Shown piece after piece: positions 1-8,304 of a DNA stretch of 64,000 nucleotides (position 1 is the first letter of the stretch; the number at the start of each line of letters is the position of its first letter). The stretch comes from Pseudomonas monteilii NBRC 103158 = DSM 14164 (lineage in GTDB: Bacteria > Pseudomonadota > Gammaproteobacteria > Pseudomonadales > Pseudomonadaceae), in contig NZ_BBIS01000029.1 of NCBI RefSeq assembly GCF_000730605.1, positions 1-64,000 of the forward strand, given 5' to 3'. The notes under the pieces are model-generated. The model saw only the letters and a list, made by a program, of their open reading frames with translations, made no database searches and had not been told where the DNA came from. A program made the position numbers and the translations under genes.

Positions 1-30
1 CCTCAAGGCCCCTTGAACGCCTTGCAGCAC

Positions 31-58
31 AAAAAAGCGACCTTCGGGTCGCTTTTTT
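31..58 (+). terminator. Rho-independent terminator
   Basis: A run of A is followed by AGCGACC, a TTCG tetraloop, GGTCGCT and a T run. The stem is perfect, and the flanking A and T runs let it work in both directions. It presumably ends the gene to the left of the window. Confidence 0.85.
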
Positions 59-193
59 CGTTTCTGCGGGCAAGAATTCCCGGCCTTTACCCACATTTAC
101 ACCAACCTGACAGGTTCTTCACCGACCAGTGGTTCCTGTGCCTGCCTGCTGTGTTGCACAATAGGCACCTTCTCGACATACCCGGAATTCGCA

Positions 194-1006
194 ATGACCA
201 GATCTTCCGTCTTTGGTGCGCTCGGGCTGGCCCTGGTGCTGGCGGGCGTGACCGGTTGTTCCTCGAAAAAGGCCGCCATCTACGAGCACGAGAACTTCGA
301 CGACTCGGGCACTTTCTCGCGCAGCTTCCCTGTGAGCGATGCCGGCTCTTGCGAGGCCGCGCGGCGTGCCTTGCTTAGCCAGGGGTATATCATCACCAGC
401 AGTGGCGCCAACCAGGTGGTGGGTAACAAGAGCTTCCAGCAGAACAGTGAGAACCACCTGCAAATCAGTTTCAACGTTACCTGTGCACCGGATGTGAGCG
501 ACGAGCAGCGTTCGACCATGTTCGCCAACGCCCTGCAGGACCGTTATGCGCTCAAAAAATCCAACACCTCTGCCAGCCTGGGGGTGGGCGTGCTGGGTTC
601 GGTGTCGATGCCGATTGGCTCCAGTGACGACTCAATGGTCAAAGTGGCCAGCGAGACGGTGACGGCAGCGCAGTTCTATGACCGCTATTTCGCGCTGGTG
701 GAGAGTTACCTGCCCAAGCCGAAGAAAGTGAGCAAGGCCAAGGCCGAAGCGCCCAAGGTTGAAAAGCCGGCGGTTGACCTGGGGTTGCCGGAGCAGGCAG
801 CGGCTAACCCTGTGGCCCCGACACCCGCACCGGCGGCTGAAGTTGCGCCCGCACCTGCGGCCGTTGCCCCGGCCAATGAGGCGGTGGCAGCACCCGTGGT
901 GAATGACAGCCAGGGCTCGCAGCCGGTGGCACCGCCGGTGGAGGCTGCGCCGATTCAGGTGCAGCAGGATGCACAGCCTGCCGAGGCTGCGTCACCTTCC
1001 CTTTGA
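194..1006 (+). CDS. DUF2242 family lipoprotein
   Basis: The 270-residue protein starts with a lipoprotein signal: a short basic N-terminus, a hydrophobic core and a lipobox VTGC with the modified Cys at residue 22, followed by SSKK. Residues 30-175 form the conserved domain I associate with DUF2242, whose function is unknown. From about residue 180 the chain is a low-complexity tail rich in Ala, Pro, Val and Lys, as in proteins that span the periplasm or peptidoglycan. It stands alone, with a terminator upstream and an inverted repeat just after the stop. The lipoprotein call is strong. The DUF number is from memory. Confidence 0.8.
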   Translation: MTRSSVFGALGLALVLAGVTGCSSKKAAIYEHENFDDSGTFSRSFPVSDAGSCEAARRALLSQGYIITSSGANQVVGNKSFQQNSENHLQISFNVTCAPDVSDEQRSTMFANALQDRYALKKSNTSASLGVGVLGSVSMPIGSSDDSMVKVASETVTAAQFYDRYFALVESYLPKPKKVSKAKAEAPKVEKPAVDLGLPEQAAANPVAPTPAPAAEVAPAPAAVAPANEAVAAPVVNDSQGSQPVAPPVEAAPIQVQQDAQPAEAASPSL

Positions 1007-1012
1007 ATGGTC

Positions 1013-1042
1013 GCCTGTACCGGCCCTTTCGCAGGTACAGGC
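1013..1042 (+). terminator. inverted repeat after the lipoprotein gene, possible terminator
   Basis: GCCTGTACC at 1013-1021 pairs perfectly with GGTACAGGC at 1034-1042 around a 12-base loop, seven bases after the stop codon. There is no T run, so termination is plausible but not certain. The loop contains the CGGCCCTTTCGC string seen in degenerate P. putida REP copies. Confidence 0.45.
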
Positions 1043-1194
1043 CGTGCACATCCCCTGTTACAGACGCACCGCGATAACTTCCTGAACACCTGCTACGTTT
1101 ACCACTCATAAGCTTGTCATGATTCCTTCATCCAACCTGCTTAGGTTGAAGGTGACACCGACGAATACAAAATGAGTAAAGAGGACGCAGGGCT

Positions 1195-1281
1195 ATGGAT
1201 GAATATCAGGAAGAACTACTCGAAACCCAGGCTTACGAACTGGACACCCCGGAACCGGCTGACGACGCCACCGAGCTTTAG
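1195..1281 (+). CDS. 28-residue acidic mini-protein
   Basis: A short open frame encodes MDEYQEELLETQAYELDTPE followed by PADDATEL. Ten of the 28 residues are Asp or Glu and none is Lys or Arg. A GAGGA ribosome-binding site at 1181-1185 sits about nine bases before the ATG, which is the main reason to believe it is translated. Its stop codon overlaps the stop of the convergent AraC gene by four bases, so the two genes are packed end to end. I do not know its function. An ATG at 1172 opens a different frame and looks incidental. Confidence 0.5.
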   Translation: MDEYQEELLETQAYELDTPEPADDATEL

Positions 1282-2318
1282 CCCGCCCGCCGCTGGCTGC
1301 GGCGGAACTCCCCCGGTGTTAGGCCCGTCCAGCGCTTGAACGCGCGCTGGAAGGCCTCTGCCGATGCAAACCCCAACAGATAGGCAATCTCGCCAAAGGC
1401 CAGCTCCGTATCGCGGATGTAGGTCTCGGCCAGGTCGCGCCGTGTTTCATTGAGCAAGTCGCGAAAGCGTGTGCCTTCCTCGGCCAGCTTGCGGCGCAGT
1501 GTCCAGGTTGGCAACTGCAGGTGCAGCGCCACTTCTTCCAGGTCGGGTTCGCGGCCGCCATTGAGCAGTGGTCCCAGCAGATGGGTGATGCGCTCACCCA
1601 GGCTGCGCACCCGCGTGCGCTGCTGCATCTCTGCCTCACACAGCTGCAGCAGGTGCTGCCAGGTGCTCGGGCAATGCCTGGGGTTGGCCAGTTGCAGGGT
1701 GGCGCGGCTCAGGCGCAGGCGGTTGCCGTCGGCGGCGAACTGCACGGGTGTGCTGCAAAGTGGTTGGTAGCGCGCGGCATACGCGGGTGCGGCAAATTCG
1801 ATGTCCAGGCGTTCGGCCTGCACCGGGGTGCCTGCAAGGTCGGCTAGCTGGGCTAGCCAACCCGCGAGCAGCGAGTCGACCACAAAGCGGTTGTAGGCGT
1901 TATAGGGGCTGATGGAGTAGAAGCGCAGCCAGGCGCCTTGGGCGTCTTCGTGAAAGCTGGAGTGGCCACGGTAGTTGGCCGCGTAAAGCGGTTCGAAATG
2001 CAGCAGGGTGCGCGCTGCCTCGCCCAGGGTAGGGGCCTGGGCGGCTGTGACCCCGGCCAGGCCGGCATGAGCCAGGCGGCTCAGGCGCCCCATGTGCAGG
2101 CCCAGGGCGGGTTCGCCGCACAGTTCGATGGCGGCGTGGCCAAGGTGCATGTAGCGGGGGATCGACAAGCGCGCGCCGGCTTCAGCCAGGCGCGGCCCAT
2201 CCAGGCCATAGCGCAGCAGCAGCGGTTCGGGGGCGTGGCCAAGCTCGCGCAGGGCCTCGCTCAGCGGTTGAACAAAGCCAACCGACAGGTCACCCAGGCG
2301 CACGCGGGGGCGGGCCAT
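1278..2318 (-). CDS. AraC-family transcriptional regulator with Arabinose_bd-type N-terminal domain
   Basis: The 346-residue protein has the layout of the OruR/ArgR-like AraC subgroup: an N-terminal domain of the Arabinose_bd type (about residues 20-210) and a C-terminal double helix-turn-helix (about 240-340). The second recognition region reads ELAFGEIAYLLGFASAEAFQ then RAFKRWTGLTPGEFR, the standard AraC signature. The start lies only four bases after the stop of the nitrilase-like gene, so the two are almost certainly co-transcribed. The ligand is unknown. The regulator may control the nitrilase-like gene or the divergent fadH, but nothing in the sequence proves either. Confidence 0.88.
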   Translation of the reverse strand: MARPRVRLGDLSVGFVQPLSEALRELGHAPEPLLLRYGLDGPRLAEAGARLSIPRYMHLGHAAIELCGEPALGLHMGRLSRLAHAGLAGVTAAQAPTLGEAARTLLHFEPLYAANYRGHSSFHEDAQGAWLRFYSISPYNAYNRFVVDSLLAGWLAQLADLAGTPVQAERLDIEFAAPAYAARYQPLCSTPVQFAADGNRLRLSRATLQLANPRHCPSTWQHLLQLCEAEMQQRTRVRSLGERITHLLGPLLNGGREPDLEEVALHLQLPTWTLRRKLAEEGTRFRDLLNETRRDLAETYIRDTELAFGEIAYLLGFASAEAFQRAFKRWTGLTPGEFRRSQRRAG

Positions 2319-2322
2319 GGTG

Positions 2323-3441
2323 TTACAGCCACAGGTTCAGCAGGCGGGCACCTGGGCTTGGGGTGCCCACCAGCAACTCACCCGCCTGGTGGGCGAAGCC
2401 TTGGCCATCACTGCCTTGCTCCCAGAACTGCCCACGCATGAACACGCTCATGCTGCTGACACTGGCCCCGGCCGCCTCGGTCAGGCGTTGCCAGGCGGTC
2501 TGTTCGCTGACTTCGCCACGCTTCAAGGGCAGACCGGCGGCGGCGTGCTGGTGGCGGTTGCCACGCCATGGCGCTTCCCAGCTGCTCTTGCCGCTGAGAA
2601 ACGCCGGGTTGGCGACCAGTTGTACCGCTTGTTGCGCCAATTGCCGATGGTTTTCCGGGTACCAGCTGTCACTGCCTATCAGCACCCCCAGCCGCCCGGC
2701 AGGTGTTTGCACGACCTGCAACGGGTGCTTGCGCCCATTGTGCACATAGCGGCGCATTTCGCTGTCAGGGAACTGCTGGTGTTGGGGCTCGCTCAGTAGC
2801 GAGCCGTCGCCAGCAAACACCATGCTGCTATTGAACAGCGGGCCACTACCGGCGTGCAGCACGCCCTGTTTCACGTAAGGTGCAGGCAGCACGATGGAGC
2901 CGGCCACCAGGGTAACGCCGAATTCCTTGGCCAGGCCGCCGAACAACTGCTGATAGTCTGCGGCCATTTGCTCAGCCTTCATGCGCAGGTGCGCATCGGC
3001 GCGCCAGTCATCGCCGTCGGCGCCGAGCATGGCCAGGCCATAGCGTAGCGGGTTGCTCAGCTCCAGCCATTGCAGGGCCTCGCGGCTCTGGGTCACCTGA
3101 TACAGTTCGTTTTTCTCACCGCGCGCCCACAGCCAGGTGCCGATGTGCTCCGGCAGCACCACTACCGTGCGCGGGTTTATCAGTCCTTGTGCGCGGGCCT
3201 GTTCGAGGTAAGCGGCGAGCTTGCGGTGCAGGCGCTGCAGGTTCTGGTAGTCACCGGGGTACAGCAGCGGCTCGACGCCCAGCAGGTTGCCGTGTTCGCC
3301 TGGCACGCCATGGTTCAGTGCCAGCTCGATGCGCAGGTCGGACAGGTAATGGCCTTCCGGGCGCTGTTGGGTCCAGAAGCCATAACCACAGAGGGCGGCG
3401 AGGAAGACCAGCGCCAGGGCGCCAGCAAGCAGTTTTCGCAT
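2323..3441 (-). CDS. membrane-anchored carbon-nitrogen hydrolase-fold protein, catalytic residues missing
   Basis: The 372-residue protein has an uncleaved signal anchor or signal peptide (residues 3-24) and then a nitrilase-like fold. The Glu of the usual Glu-Lys-Cys triad is present in VVVLPEHIG (E98). The motif that should carry the nucleophile (normally I-C-x-D-x-x-x-PE) reads IGSDSWYPE, so Gly256 replaces Cys. The strand that normally supplies Lys reads SEPQHQQFPDSE, with no Lys. I verified the Gly codon on the minus strand. The protein may be a non-catalytic binding protein. It is the first gene of a two-gene unit with the AraC regulator. Confidence 0.75.
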   Translation of the reverse strand: MRKLLAGALALVFLAALCGYGFWTQQRPEGHYLSDLRIELALNHGVPGEHGNLLGVEPLLYPGDYQNLQRLHRKLAAYLEQARAQGLINPRTVVVLPEHIGTWLWARGEKNELYQVTQSREALQWLELSNPLRYGLAMLGADGDDWRADAHLRMKAEQMAADYQQLFGGLAKEFGVTLVAGSIVLPAPYVKQGVLHAGSGPLFNSSMVFAGDGSLLSEPQHQQFPDSEMRRYVHNGRKHPLQVVQTPAGRLGVLIGSDSWYPENHRQLAQQAVQLVANPAFLSGKSSWEAPWRGNRHQHAAAGLPLKRGEVSEQTAWQRLTEAAGASVSSMSVFMRGQFWEQGSDGQGFAHQAGELLVGTPSPGARLLNLWL

Positions 3442-3536
3442 GAAGCAGGGCTGCGCCTTGGTTACGAGGGTTCCTTAGGGTAGTCCCGCTGTATGCCAGG
3501 ATCAATAACTTGTCAGTTTCGATCATTGAGCCAATT

Positions 3537-3550
3537 CAAACGGCTGTTTA
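3537..3550. promoter_or_regulatory. candidate PsrA-type operator upstream of fadH
   Basis: CAAAC, four bases and GTTTA lie in the intergenic region between the nitrilase-like gene and fadH. The fatty-acid-responsive repressor PsrA of pseudomonads is known to bind (G/C)AAAC-N2-4-GTTT(G/C), and only the last base differs here. The location before a beta-oxidation gene makes biological sense, but one short motif is weak evidence. Confidence 0.4.
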
Positions 3551-3632
3551 ATGTCGCTGACAGACAAACGACAGGCCCCGCTGACCGGTGAGGTGCCTGC
3601 ATACCGTGATCACGCCACCAGGGGACCTTTCC

Positions 3633-5669
3633 ATGGCCGCCGACCGCTACCCGCACCTGCTTGCCCCGCTGGACCTGGGCTTCACCACCTTGCGCAACCG
3701 CACCCTGATGGGCTCGATGCACACCGGCCTCGAAGAGCGCCCCGGCGGTTTCGAGCGAATGGCTGCGTACTTTGCCGAGCGCGCCCGTGGTGGCGTTGGC
3801 CTGATGGTAACGGGCGGCATCGCGCCCAACGATGAAGGCGGGGTGTATTCCGGTGCGGCCAAGCTCAGCACCGAGGAGGAGGCCGACAAGCACCGTATCG
3901 TCACCGAAGCGGTACATGCCGCAGGTGGCAAGATCTGCCTGCAGATCCTGCATGCCGGGCGCTATGCCTACAGCCCGCGGCAAGTGGCACCCAGTGCGAT
4001 CCAGGCGCCGATCAACCCGTTCAAGCCCAAAGAGCTGGACGAGGCGGGCATCGAGAAGCAGATCGCCGACTTCGTCAACTGCGCGGTACTGGCCCAGCGT
4101 GCCGGTTACGACGGTGTCGAAATCATGGGTTCAGAAGGCTACTTCATCAACCAGTTCCTCGCGGCCCATACCAACCACCGTACCGACCGTTGGGGCGGTA
4201 GTTATGAAAACCGTATGCGCCTGGCGGTGGACATCGTCAGCCGGGTGCGTGGTGCGGTAGGGCCGAACTTCATCATCATCTTCCGCCTTTCGATGCTCGA
4301 CCTGGTGGAAGGTGGCAGCACCTGGGACGAGATCGAACTATTGGCCAAAGCCATCGAGCAGGCTGGCGCGACCCTGATCAACACCGGCATCGGCTGGCAC
4401 GAAGCGCGTATCCCGACCATCGCCACCAAGGTGCCGCGTGCAGCCTTCAGCAAGGTCACCGCCAAGCTGCGTGGTGCGGTGAGCATTCCGCTGATCACCA
4501 CCAACCGTATCAATACCCCGGAGGTGGCCGAGGCCGTATTGGCCGAGGGCGATGCCGACATGGTCTCGATGGCCCGGCCATTCCTCGCCGACCCGGATTT
4601 CGTCAACAAGGCGGCAGCCGGGCGTGCCGACGAGATCAACACCTGCATCGGTTGCAACCAGGCCTGCCTGGACCACACCTTTGGTGGCAAGCTGACCAGC
4701 TGCCTGGTCAACCCCCGTGCCTGCCACGAAACCGAGCTCAATTACCTGCCTGTACGGGCCGTGAAGCGCATTGCCGTGGTGGGGGCCGGCCCGGCGGGTC
4801 TGGCAGCGGCCACCGTGGCGGCTGAGCGTGGCCATTCGGTCACCCTGTTCGACGCTGCCAGCGAGATTGGCGGGCAGTTCAACGTCGCCAAGCGGGTGCC
4901 GGGCAAGGAGGAGTTCCATGAAACCCTGCGCTACTTCCGCAACAAGGTGAAAAGCACAGGCGTGGACCTGCGCCTGAATACCCGTGTCGATGTGCAGGCA
5001 TTGGTGGACGGTGGCTACGACGACATCATCCTGGCCACCGGTATTGCCCCACGCACCCCGGCCATTCCCGGTGTCGAACATGCCAAGGTGCTCAGCTATC
5101 TCGACGTACTGCTTGAGCGCAAGCCGGTGGGCCAATCGGTTGCGGTGATTGGCGCGGGTGGCATCGGCTTCGATGTGTCCGAGTACCTGGTGCATCAGGG
5201 GGTGGCCACCAGCCAGGACCGTGAGGCGTTCTGGAGGGAATGGGGCATCGATACCCACCTGGAAGCACGCGGTGGTGTGGCCGGGGTCAAGGCCGAGCCG
5301 CATGCCCCGGCGCGGCAGGTGTACCTGTTGCAGCGCAAGAAGTCCAAGGTGGGTGATGGCCTGGGCAAGACTACCGGCTGGATTCACCGCACCGGGCTGA
5401 AGAACAAGCGGGTGCAGATGCTCAATAGCGTTGAGTACCTGGGTATCGACGATGCCGGCCTGCACATTCGTGTGGCGGATGGCGAGCCGCAGGTGTTGCC
5501 GGTGGATAACGTGGTGATCTGCGCCGGACAGGATCCGCTGCGTGAATTGCAGGACGGGTTGGTGGCGGCAGGGCAGTCGGTGCACCTGATTGGCGGCGCC
5601 GATGTGGCCGCCGAGCTGGATGCCAAGCGGGCGATCAACCAAGGCTCAAGGTTGGCGGCTGAGCTCTGA
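3633..5669 (+). CDS. fadH: NADPH-dependent 2,4-dienoyl-CoA reductase
   Basis: The 678-residue enzyme reduces 2,4-dienoyl-CoA intermediates during beta-oxidation of unsaturated fatty acids. The first 330 residues are the FMN-binding Old Yellow Enzyme-type barrel. Next comes a cysteine cluster CIGCNQAC with a fourth Cys twelve residues later, matching the 4Fe-4S site of E. coli FadH. The C-terminal half has two dinucleotide-binding motifs, GAGPAGLAAA for FAD and GAGGIGFDVSEYL for NADPH. Length is close to the E. coli protein (672). I chose the ATG at 3633 because AGGGGACC lies just upstream; the frame is open further up but has no site. Confidence 0.95.
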   Translation: MAADRYPHLLAPLDLGFTTLRNRTLMGSMHTGLEERPGGFERMAAYFAERARGGVGLMVTGGIAPNDEGGVYSGAAKLSTEEEADKHRIVTEAVHAAGGKICLQILHAGRYAYSPRQVAPSAIQAPINPFKPKELDEAGIEKQIADFVNCAVLAQRAGYDGVEIMGSEGYFINQFLAAHTNHRTDRWGGSYENRMRLAVDIVSRVRGAVGPNFIIIFRLSMLDLVEGGSTWDEIELLAKAIEQAGATLINTGIGWHEARIPTIATKVPRAAFSKVTAKLRGAVSIPLITTNRINTPEVAEAVLAEGDADMVSMARPFLADPDFVNKAAAGRADEINTCIGCNQACLDHTFGGKLTSCLVNPRACHETELNYLPVRAVKRIAVVGAGPAGLAAATVAAERGHSVTLFDAASEIGGQFNVAKRVPGKEEFHETLRYFRNKVKSTGVDLRLNTRVDVQALVDGGYDDIILATGIAPRTPAIPGVEHAKVLSYLDVLLERKPVGQSVAVIGAGGIGFDVSEYLVHQGVATSQDREAFWREWGIDTHLEARGGVAGVKAEPHAPARQVYLLQRKKSKVGDGLGKTTGWIHRTGLKNKRVQMLNSVEYLGIDDAGLHIRVADGEPQVLPVDNVVICAGQDPLRELQDGLVAAGQSVHLIGGADVAAELDAKRAINQGSRLAAEL

Positions 5670-5675
5670 AAATCT

Positions 5676-5703
5676 CCGGGGCCGCACAGCGGCCCCGGGG
5701 TTT
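5676..5703 (+). terminator. terminator of fadH
   Basis: CCGGGGCCGC, a three-base ACA loop and GCGGCCCCGG form a perfect ten-pair stem directly after the fadH stop, followed by GGTTT. The same GGGGCCGC core recurs after pepN and after the MMPL transporter gene. Confidence 0.75.
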
Positions 5704-5721
5704 CACTGGTAAACTCGCAGC

Positions 5722-6612
5722 ATGTTCTTCGACCTCCCCCAAGCCCCTCTGCAACCCCTGAACCTCCCTTGGCTGCAACAAGCTCAGGTCAAAGCCGCCA
5801 TCCTGCGCCTGGACCTGATCGACCCACTGATCAGCGGTAACAAGTGGTTCAAGCTGCGCCATCACCTGCAGCAAGCCAGAACCAGCAAAGCCCCAGGCCT
5901 TATCAGCCTAGGTGGCAACCATTCCAACCACCTGCATGCCCTGGCCGCCGCCGGCAAGCGCTTCGGCTTCGCCACCGCCGGCCTGCTACGGGGTCACGCC
6001 CAAGACACACCCACTGTGCGTGACGTGAAGGCATTGGGCATGGAACTGCACTGGTTGGGCTATGGTGGCTACCGCGCGCGCAACGAACCAGACTTCTGGA
6101 CCCCGTGGCAGGCACGCTACCCCGGCTGGCACTGCATCCCCGAAGGTGGCGGCGGGCTGGCCGGCGCACAAGGTTGTGCCCTGATCATGGAGCAGGCGCG
6201 CTCACAAATCACGGTATTGGGCTGGTCGGATTATGACGCCTGGTGGCTGGCTGCTGGCACCGGTACCACGTTGGCCGGCCTGGTGCTGGCGGAGGCGGGC
6301 GCACATGCCGTGCATGGCGCGTTGGCCGTACCCCGGGACCACGGTGTACCCGAGACGGTGGCAGCCTTGGCTGGCGGCCACGGCTACCAGCTTCACGATG
6401 CCTGCCGTGGCGGCTTCGGCAAGTTCGACGATGACCTGCTGGCCTTTATCGCCGAGTGCGAGCAACACAGCGGCGTACCGTTCGAAGCCCTGTACACCGG
6501 CAAGGCCCTGCTGGCCTTGCGTGAGCAGGCGGGTGCCGGGCTGTTCGCGCCCGGCACCCGCCTGATCGTCGTGCACACCGGTGGCCTGCAGGGCCGGCGC
6601 GGTTACTTGTAA
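5722..6612 (+). CDS. PLP-dependent D-cysteine desulfhydrase / ACC deaminase family protein
   Basis: The 296-residue protein belongs to the fold-type II PLP family that includes D-cysteine desulfhydrase and 1-aminocyclopropane-1-carboxylate deaminase. The PLP lysine is K41 in SGNKWFKLR, followed by the substrate-loop motif LGGNHSNHLHALA and the phosphate-binding glycines in AAGTGTTLAGL. Family members release pyruvate and ammonia from small amino acids. Sequence alone does not separate true ACC deaminase from desulfhydrase, and the protein is somewhat shorter than characterised ACC deaminases (about 338). It overlaps the convergent cytochrome b561 gene by ten bases. Confidence 0.85.
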   Translation: MFFDLPQAPLQPLNLPWLQQAQVKAAILRLDLIDPLISGNKWFKLRHHLQQARTSKAPGLISLGGNHSNHLHALAAAGKRFGFATAGLLRGHAQDTPTVRDVKALGMELHWLGYGGYRARNEPDFWTPWQARYPGWHCIPEGGGGLAGAQGCALIMEQARSQITVLGWSDYDAWWLAAGTGTTLAGLVLAEAGAHAVHGALAVPRDHGVPETVAALAGGHGYQLHDACRGGFGKFDDDLLAFIAECEQHSGVPFEALYTGKALLALREQAGAGLFAPGTRLIVVHTGGLQGRRGYL

Positions 6613-7148
6613 GGCAGCATGCGCAGCAGCGTGTTGTCGCGCTGCACATAGTGGTGGTAGAGCCCGGCCAGCGCGTGCAGGCCGATCAGCCAGTAACCCC
6701 AGCTGCCAACCCGTTCATGCCAGCCCTTGATGAATTTGGCCTGGTCCGGGTCCGGGCCGATCAGGTGGGGCAGCTCCAGGCCGAAGAACGGTACCGGTTT
6801 GTCGGCGGCGCTGAGGATCAGCCAGCCGGCCAGCGGCAGGCCGATCATCAGCAAGTACAGCGCCAGGTGCATCAGGTGCGCAAGGCCGGTTTGCCAAGCC
6901 TGCGGCTTGGGCACGATCGGCGGGGTTGGGCGGCTCAGGCGCACGGCCAGGCGCAGCCAGACCAGCACGAACACACTGAGCCCGAGCATGAAGTGCAGGT
7001 CTTTCATCAGGTTGCGTTCAACGCTGTCTTTAGGGAACAGGCCGCGCAGTTCGATAAGGGCGTAGACAGCGGCCAGCAGCACCAGCATCAGCCAATGCAG
7101 GGCGATGGACAGGCGCGCGTAGTGGGTCGTGGGGGTGGATGAAACCAT
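6603..7148 (-). CDS. cytochrome b561 family protein
   Basis: The 181-residue protein has four hydrophobic helices and the conserved histidines of the bacterial b561 (YodB/YceJ) family: ALHWLML in helix 1, DLHFMLG in helix 2, HLALYL in helix 3 and GLHALAGLYHHYV in helix 4. These proteins are di-haem inner-membrane electron carriers, and some oxidise superoxide to transfer electrons to ubiquinone. The ATG at 7148 has GAGGA about ten bases upstream. It is transcribed alone, convergent with the PLP enzyme gene. Confidence 0.9.
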   Translation of the reverse strand: MVSSTPTTHYARLSIALHWLMLVLLAAVYALIELRGLFPKDSVERNLMKDLHFMLGLSVFVLVWLRLAVRLSRPTPPIVPKPQAWQTGLAHLMHLALYLLMIGLPLAGWLILSAADKPVPFFGLELPHLIGPDPDQAKFIKGWHERVGSWGYWLIGLHALAGLYHHYVQRDNTLLRMLPYK

Positions 7149-7283
7149 GATCGGTCCTCGTCATCAGGTCGGAATGGCGCTCTTTTTGGCGCTCAGGTAT
7201 TACTTTAATGGCTACCGGGAACGAATCTTTGCGCTAGGTCTGTGAAAATTGTGTTGCCTGTGTCGGCCCTTTCGCGGGCGACT

Positions 7284-8216
7284 TCATGCTTCGGGGGAAA
7301 ATGGCCAACTATCAGCCACCAGAAACACCCGCTCCCTTTCCTGCCAGGCGCCATCAGCATCAGGCTCCAACCTCACCAGCAACTGCGCCGGTGCCTGGCG
7401 CTCCAACACATGCAACCAGGCCGCAAACTGCTCCACCGCCCAGCATTCACCTGCCTCCACCCGCGCCGGTGCCAGCCAGGCATGCCGCTGCAATGGCTGC
7501 CAATGCTCACCCTCAGCCATGACCCAGTCCCGCCTCCGTATCCAGCGCCCACGCAAGTGCTGCGGGTTGGCGCCCGTCGGTGGCTCGGCATGCCCCGGCC
7601 ATGGGTAGAACAGATAACCCCCCAGCCATACATGGGCCTGCACCTGCCCAACCCCCAACCCGGTCAACAGCTCGCGGCTGTGGGCCCCGTTCGACATGGG
7701 CAACTGATGCCCCGCCAAGTGCGCAAGCTTGCTCCCCAGCCGGTCATGGCACCCAGGCCCCAACCAGGCATGCGGGTCGTGCCCGGCGCCTTCCGGCCCC
7801 AGGTACAGCTTGATCGCCAGTTCCAGGTGGTGCACGCCGTCACGGTCGCGCAACACCATATCCAGTTCGCCCAGCGTGCGTCCGGCATCTCGGATCGGCA
7901 GGTTTGCTGCCAACAGCTCGATGCCCGGCGCCTGGCCCAGGGCGAATTGCCACAGACGTTCGTAGTAATGCCCCAGCCGCCGGCTGCCCAGCTTCGCCAG
8001 CCAGTCTTGCAATGGCCGGTCATCTTCATCCAGCGCCCGCAACCACTGCTCAAGGTGCTGCGGCTGCTGCGCCCACAGGCTACCCGCCAGCGGGTGGCGC
8101 TGGGGGCAGGGCGGGGCGCTGAGCAGGGGCGGCGACAGTAGGGCCCAGGCCAAGTCGCGTACCGCAGGGCGGCGCAGGTGCCGGGGCAGGTCATGTAGAT
8201 GCATGAAAGGCGTCAT
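7284..8216 (-). CDS. DUF1853 family protein
   Basis: The 310-residue protein matches the DUF1853 family as I remember it. The segment RTLGELDMVLRDRDGVHHLE with ELAIKLYLG nearby resembles a PD-(D/E)xK nuclease-like core (E/D-x-K on neighbouring strands), but I cannot show activity. It starts within 90 bases of the divergent nadK gene, so the two promoters share a small region. No strong ribosome-binding site is visible, and a second ATG four codons in (8204) is an alternative start. Confidence 0.75.
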   Translation of the reverse strand: MTPFMHLHDLPRHLRRPAVRDLAWALLSPPLLSAPPCPQRHPLAGSLWAQQPQHLEQWLRALDEDDRPLQDWLAKLGSRRLGHYYERLWQFALGQAPGIELLAANLPIRDAGRTLGELDMVLRDRDGVHHLELAIKLYLGPEGAGHDPHAWLGPGCHDRLGSKLAHLAGHQLPMSNGAHSRELLTGLGVGQVQAHVWLGGYLFYPWPGHAEPPTGANPQHLRGRWIRRRDWVMAEGEHWQPLQRHAWLAPARVEAGECWAVEQFAAWLHVLERQAPAQLLVRLEPDADGAWQERERVFLVADSWPFSPEA

Positions 8217-8304
8217 GCAGCGAGCATAGCCGGTTTGCCGCTACCCGGTGGTTTCGCCCATAATCGGCCCATCGTCACCCGCCGCAGAGCCTCGCAGGAG
8301 CCCC

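Noticed and set aside
7257..7283. Possible REP copy (TGTCGGCCCTTTCGCGGGCG)
   Set aside because: Only one arm is recognisable and the stem is incomplete, so it is at most a decayed fragment.
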